A stretch of 16,468 bases of DNA from an uncultured Actinomycetes bacterium (GTDB lineage: Bacteria > Actinomycetota > Actinomycetes > S36-B12 > UBA5976), in the NCBI GenBank assembly GCA_937896305.1, contig CALBND010000104.1, positions 1 through 16,468 on the forward strand, read 5' to 3'. Below are positions 13,389-16,468 of the stretch, one piece after another. The notes under the pieces are model-generated. The model did no database searches and was not told where the DNA came from. It worked only from the letters and a program-made list of their open reading frames with translations. Position 1 is the stretch's first letter. Each line of letters opens with the position of its first letter. Made by a program: the position numbers and the translations under genes.

Positions 13389-13415
13389 GTTGCTCTTTGC
13401 CAATAAATAGGCAAC
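13389..13415. promoter_or_regulatory. nested inverted repeats between ctaA and sufR, candidate SufR operator
   Basis: TTGCC-N8-GGCAA (13397-13414) is nested in GTTGC-N17-GCAAC (13389-13393 with 13411-13415), 10 bp upstream of the sufR ATG in the 68-bp divergent gap. SufR repressors characteristically bind inverted repeats in their own promoter. The sequence does not match the mycobacterial SufR site as I recall it (ACACT-N5-TGTGA), so assignment is by position and symmetry only. Confidence 0.35.
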
Positions 13416-13424
13416 AATGAGGTT

Positions 13425-14123
13425 ATGCAATTCCTAACAGTGGGTCGAGATCGACTAGCCAGAGAACTCCTTCGTTTGAGTCCTATTTCGGCCAGCGATT
13501 TGGCTGAAACCTTGGGAATAAGTGCTGTTGCAGTTAGAAAGCACTTAGATGACATGTTGGTAAAAGAATTAGTAGAAGCCCACGAAATAGCTCCCTTTGG
13601 TCCGGCTAAGCCAAAAGGTAGGGGTAGACCTGCCAAAGTTTATTCCCTAACATCTAGGGGCAGAGATTTCTTTGAAAATCAATATCAATCATTAGCAGAA
13701 GATTCTGTTGACTATATTTCGAAACATTTTGGAACAGAAGCCGTTAAGTCTTTCGCTAAAACAAGATTACGTAAATTATTTGCCAAACAAATTTTAAAGA
13801 TAGAAGCCGAAAATTCTACTGAGAAAAAAGTTACAATATTGTCTGATTCCTTAAGTGCCGATGGCTTTGCTGCCACTCATGACTTAGGTTCAGGACCAAG
13901 TCACACAATTCAACTTTGTCAACATAACTGTCCAATTGCTCACGTTGCCGAGAAGCATCCAGAATTTTGTGAAGCAGAATTAGAAATTTTTAATGAAATA
14001 CTTGGAGTAAACGTAACCAGATTGTCCACTATTGCTAACGGTGGAAATATTTGCACTTCATTAGTAAGTGTCGTACCAAAAAATGCAATTACCTCAGCAA
14101 AACAACATAAGGAGAAAATATGA
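13425..14123 (+). CDS. sufR: SufR, iron-sulfur-sensing repressor of the suf operon
   Basis: This is a winged-helix regulator that binds an Fe-S cluster and represses the suf operon when clusters are sufficient. The 232 residues show an N-terminal HTH (about 22-46, SASDLAETLGIS...VRKHLDDM), a wing with GRGRPAKVYSLTSRG (65-79), and a C-terminal cysteine domain: C165 and C169 in LCQHNCPIAHVAE, C182 in EFCEAE and C210 in NGGNICTS. This CxxxC, C, C pattern is the hallmark separating SufR from other ArsR/DeoR-type regulators. ATG 13425 has AGG only 2-3 bases upstream, and GTG 13440 is an alternative start. The stop overlaps the sufB start by ATGA, so the two are translationally coupled. Candidate operator repeats lie just upstream. 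Confidence 0.93.
   Translation: MQFLTVGRDRLARELLRLSPISASDLAETLGISAVAVRKHLDDMLVKELVEAHEIAPFGPAKPKGRGRPAKVYSLTSRGRDFFENQYQSLAEDSVDYISKHFGTEAVKSFAKTRLRKLFAKQILKIEAENSTEKKVTILSDSLSADGFAATHDLGSGPSHTIQLCQHNCPIAHVAEKHPEFCEAELEIFNEILGVNVTRLSTIANGGNICTSLVSVVPKNAITSAKQHKEKI
14109..14114 (+). promoter_or_regulatory. ribosome-binding site of sufB inside the sufR tail
   Basis: AAGGAG lies 5 bases before the sufB ATG (14120) within the last sufR codons, fixing the sufB start and supporting independent loading besides coupling. Confidence 0.7.
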
Positions 14124-15529
14124 CAATAGCTCGCCCAGAATTAGATGGTTTAGGAAATTATGAATTCGGTTGGCACGATAAAAACGATGCTGGGGCAAAC
14201 GCTAAGAGAGGTTTGACCGAAGAGGTAGTTAGAGACATCAGCTCTAAGAAGAATGAACCAGCATGGATGTTGGAAACCAGATTGAAAGCATTGGCCCTTT
14301 ATGAAAAGAAACCTTTACCAAACTGGGGAGCATATCTAGGTGGTATTGATTTTGACAATATCAAATATTTCGTGCGCTCAACTGAGAAACAAGCAACATC
14401 TTGGGAAGAATTGCCAGATGATATTAAAAATACTTATGATCGTTTAGGTATTCCAGAAGCTGAAAAGAACAGACTTATTGCAGGTGTAGCAGCGCAATAC
14501 GAGAGTGAAGTTGTTTACCATCAAATCAGAGAAGATTTAGAAAAAGAAGGCGTAATATTTCTAGATACTGACACAGCTTTAAAGGAACATGAAGACGTGT
14601 TCAAAGAATACTTTGGTTCAGTAATTCCAGCTGGCGACAATAAGTTTTCTGCTTTAAACACTGCCGTTTGGTCTGGTGGTTCATTTATTTATGTACCAAA
14701 GGGTGTAAAAATTGATATCCCACTTCAAGCATATTTCCGTATCAACACAGAAAACATGGGTCAATTTGAAAGAACTTTGATCATTGTTGATGAGGATGCA
14801 TACGTCCATTATGTAGAGGGATGTACTGCACCTATTTATTCTTCTGATTCTTTGCACAGTGCAGTTGTTGAAATTGTTGTGAAAAAGAATGCACGTTGCA
14901 GATACACCACAATTCAAAACTGGTCAACCAACGTTTATAACTTGGTTACTAAAAGAGCAGTTGCGCAACAAGGGGCAACTATGGAATGGATTGATGGCAA
15001 CATTGGCTCCAAAGTGACTATGAAATATCCAGCTGTTTGGTTAGTTGGAGAACATGCCAAGGGTGAAACAATGTCTGTTGCATTTGCTGGCGAAGGACAG
15101 CATCAAGATGCGGGTGCCAAAATGGTTCACGCTGCACCTAACACTTCCTCAACAATTATTTCTAAATCTGTTGCACGCGGTGGTGGTAGAACTTCATATC
15201 GTGGACTGATCCAAGTTAATGAAGGTTCTTATAACGCGAAAACAACAGTTAAATGCGATGCGCTACTTATCGATGACATAAGTCGAAGTGACACATATCC
15301 CTACATTGATTGTCGTGAAGATGATGTGTCAATGGGACATGAAGCAACTGTTTCACGTGTCAGTGAAGATCAATTGTTTTATCTGATGCAACGAGGTATG
15401 AACGAAGACGAAGCAATGGCAATGATTGTTAGAGGTTTCGTTGAACCTATTGCTAGAGAATTACCAATGGAATATGCAATTGAACTAAACCGTCTCATCG
15501 AATTGCAAATGGAAGGATCTGTTGGATGA
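14120..15529 (+). CDS. sufB: Fe-S cluster assembly scaffold subunit SufB
   Basis: SufB is the scaffold of the SufBCD complex on which Fe-S clusters are built from cysteine-desulfurase sulfur. The 469 residues match family length. Family blocks include YLGGIDFDNIKYF, VWSGGSFIYVPKGV, VEGCTAPIYSSDSLHSAVVEI, TTIQNWSTNVYNLVTKRA, and the C-terminal SDTYPYID...MGHEATVSRVSEDQLFYLMQRG. The GCTAP cysteine is conserved. No intein interrupts it, unlike mycobacterial SufB. The ATG overlaps the sufR stop and its own TGA overlaps the sufD start, so sufR-sufB-sufD form a tightly coupled operon. Codon use and composition match the neighbours. Confidence 0.97.
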   Translation: MTIARPELDGLGNYEFGWHDKNDAGANAKRGLTEEVVRDISSKKNEPAWMLETRLKALALYEKKPLPNWGAYLGGIDFDNIKYFVRSTEKQATSWEELPDDIKNTYDRLGIPEAEKNRLIAGVAAQYESEVVYHQIREDLEKEGVIFLDTDTALKEHEDVFKEYFGSVIPAGDNKFSALNTAVWSGGSFIYVPKGVKIDIPLQAYFRINTENMGQFERTLIIVDEDAYVHYVEGCTAPIYSSDSLHSAVVEIVVKKNARCRYTTIQNWSTNVYNLVTKRAVAQQGATMEWIDGNIGSKVTMKYPAVWLVGEHAKGETMSVAFAGEGQHQDAGAKMVHAAPNTSSTIISKSVARGGGRTSYRGLIQVNEGSYNAKTTVKCDALLIDDISRSDTYPYIDCREDDVSMGHEATVSRVSEDQLFYLMQRGMNEDEAMAMIVRGFVEPIARELPMEYAIELNRLIELQMEGSVG

Positions 15530-16468
15530 GTTCAGGTTTACAAGAAAAAGAAATTCTTTTTAAAAGTGATGACGCCAGACCAGATCGAATCGCTTCAGCA
15601 AACCCTGCTGATTTTGCGATTCCAAATGGTCGCGAAGAAGAGTGGCGCTACACCCCTTTAAAAAGAACTCACAATTTACAAGCAGAAGCTGCAAGTGATA
15701 CCAAAATTAGTTTTGAAATCACCCCAGCCCAAGGCATCAAGCACCAAATATTGGCTAAAAGTGAAATCAAAACTAAGTTTTTAGCAACCGATCGTATAGC
15801 TGCTAGAGCTGAGTCTTTATCACAAGAAGTATTAGTCATAGATATTCCAGCAAATTTCGAAACAAAGGATTTAACTTGGGTTAAGGCAACGCTGAATGCT
15901 GGAACACAATTTGGTCACATAATTATCAATGCTGGAGCAAATTCTCGTGGCACCATAATTTTGGAACACCTGGGTGAGGGAATTGCTGCACTAAATTGTG
16001 AAGTTATTGCTGCCCCTAACGCACAAATTGAATTTATAACTGTATTTGATTTAGATCGCAACGCAGTTTTGGCAAGTGAACATCATTTCGAAGTTGATAA
16101 AGATGCCAGTGTTAGATCTTTAGCGGTACAACTTGGGGGAGATGTTTTACGTTATGTCCCAAGAGCAAAATTTACTGGAAACCACGGATCAATTGATTTA
16201 TTCGGAGTATTTCTAGCAACAAATGGTCAGTTCTTTGAAAACAGAGTTTTTGTTGATCACAATATGAAAGATTGCCGAAGCAACGTTTTGTATCGCGGCG
16301 GTGCCCAGGGAAAGGGAAGTCACACAGTTTGGGTGGGCGATGTTGTAATTAGAAAAAATGGTACAGGTACCGACACTTATGAAATGAATAGAAATCTTTT
16401 ACTAGATGACGGCGCTAGAGCAGATTCTGTTCCAAATCTAGAAATAGAAACAGGCGAAGTTCAAAAAG
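15526..16468 (+). CDS. sufD: Fe-S cluster assembly protein SufD, 5' part (3' end outside window)
   Basis: SufD is the partner of SufB in the SufBC2D complex, needed for iron entry into the scaffold. The frame is open from ATG 15526, which overlaps the sufB stop (ATGA), to the window end, giving 314 residues of a family usually near 390-420. Visible blocks are REEEWRYTPLKR near 40-51 (the N-terminal motif shared by actinobacterial SufD), the beta-helix core with IIINAGANSRGTIILEHLG, FENRVFVDHNMKDCRSNVLYRG, and near the end TYEMNRNLLLDDGARADSVPNLEIETGEV. The conserved histidine region that normally follows this last block lies beyond the window. sufC and sufS would be expected next. Confidence 0.93.
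   Translation, partial: MSSGLQEKEILFKSDDARPDRIASANPADFAIPNGREEEWRYTPLKRTHNLQAEAASDTKISFEITPAQGIKHQILAKSEIKTKFLATDRIAARAESLSQEVLVIDIPANFETKDLTWVKATLNAGTQFGHIIINAGANSRGTIILEHLGEGIAALNCEVIAAPNAQIEFITVFDLDRNAVLASEHHFEVDKDASVRSLAVQLGGDVLRYVPRAKFTGNHGSIDLFGVFLATNGQFFENRVFVDHNMKDCRSNVLYRGGAQGKGSHTVWVGDVVIRKNGTGTDTYEMNRNLLLDDGARADSVPNLEIETGEVQK

Noticed and set aside
13370..13636. 88-codon minus-strand frame at the sufR 5' end
   Set aside because: It is antisense shadow of sufR with no homology seen, and it would run into the ctaA promoter.
14120..15529. Intein in SufB, common in mycobacterial homologues
   Set aside because: The protein is colinear with the uninterrupted family and has no intein splice motifs.
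1..16468. Mobile element, prophage, CRISPR, tRNA or rRNA
   Set aside because: I read the intergenic gaps (all under 180 bp) and saw no transposase, integrase, direct-repeat array, tRNA-like cloverleaf or rRNA sequence.

Overview
The window looks like chromosomal core sequence from a low-GC, gene-dense actinobacterium. The sequence is AT-rich (roughly 37-40% GC judged by eye from sample lines). It nevertheless carries actinobacterial marker genes: a WhiA very close to the Streptomyces protein, RbpA (an RNA polymerase-binding protein known only from Actinobacteria), an actinobacterial-type SufR, and the order uvrA-uvrC-rapZ-(whiA)-gap-pgk-tpiA-secG-rbpA ... tkt ... ctaA ... sufR-sufB-sufD. Low GC, very short intergenic gaps and gaps in normally conserved neighbourhoods point to a streamlined lineage such as the freshwater acI/Nanopelagicales group. 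That placement is inference. I see no tRNA, rRNA, CRISPR array, insertion sequence or prophage.

Layout. Bases 1-4518 (+ strand) hold a partial uvrA, then uvrC and rapZ: excision repair plus a P-loop/RNA-binding adapter. A possible hairpin terminator follows rapZ. whiA (4623-5603) is preceded by a TGACAC...GTGTCA inverted repeat, which contains on both arms the GACAC core known for Streptomyces WhiA. A second hairpin separates whiA from the run gap-pgk-tpiA-secG-rbpA (5682-9413), which combines lower glycolysis, a Sec translocon subunit and a transcription factor. pgk carries a perfect 11-bp inverted repeat in codons 10-20.

tkt (9418-11466, minus) converges on rbpA with only 4 bp between stop codons. 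After a 177-bp divergent gap comes a + strand ATP-grasp ligase of unknown substrate (11644-12510). Its 3' end overlaps that of ctaA (heme A synthase, minus, 12466-13356) by 45 bp. A 68-bp divergent region then serves ctaA and the suf operon: sufR, sufB and the start of sufD, which runs off the window. These are joined by ATGA stop/start overlaps.

How the genes fit together: repair (UvrA, UvrC), triose-phosphate glycolysis (GAPDH, PGK, TIM) feeding transketolase, heme A for an aa3-type oxidase, and Fe-S cluster assembly under its own Fe-S repressor. Fe-S supply may also matter to UvrC, which has the four-cysteine set reported to bind a cluster. The most notable negative observations are genes missing from expected positions: yvcK between rapZ and whiA, the oxidative pentose-phosphate block between rbpA and tkt, and ctaB between tkt and ctaA. 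I do not see an obviously new multi-gene system. The best leads are the whiA operator, the pgk hairpin and the ATP-grasp gene with a possible leader ORF.
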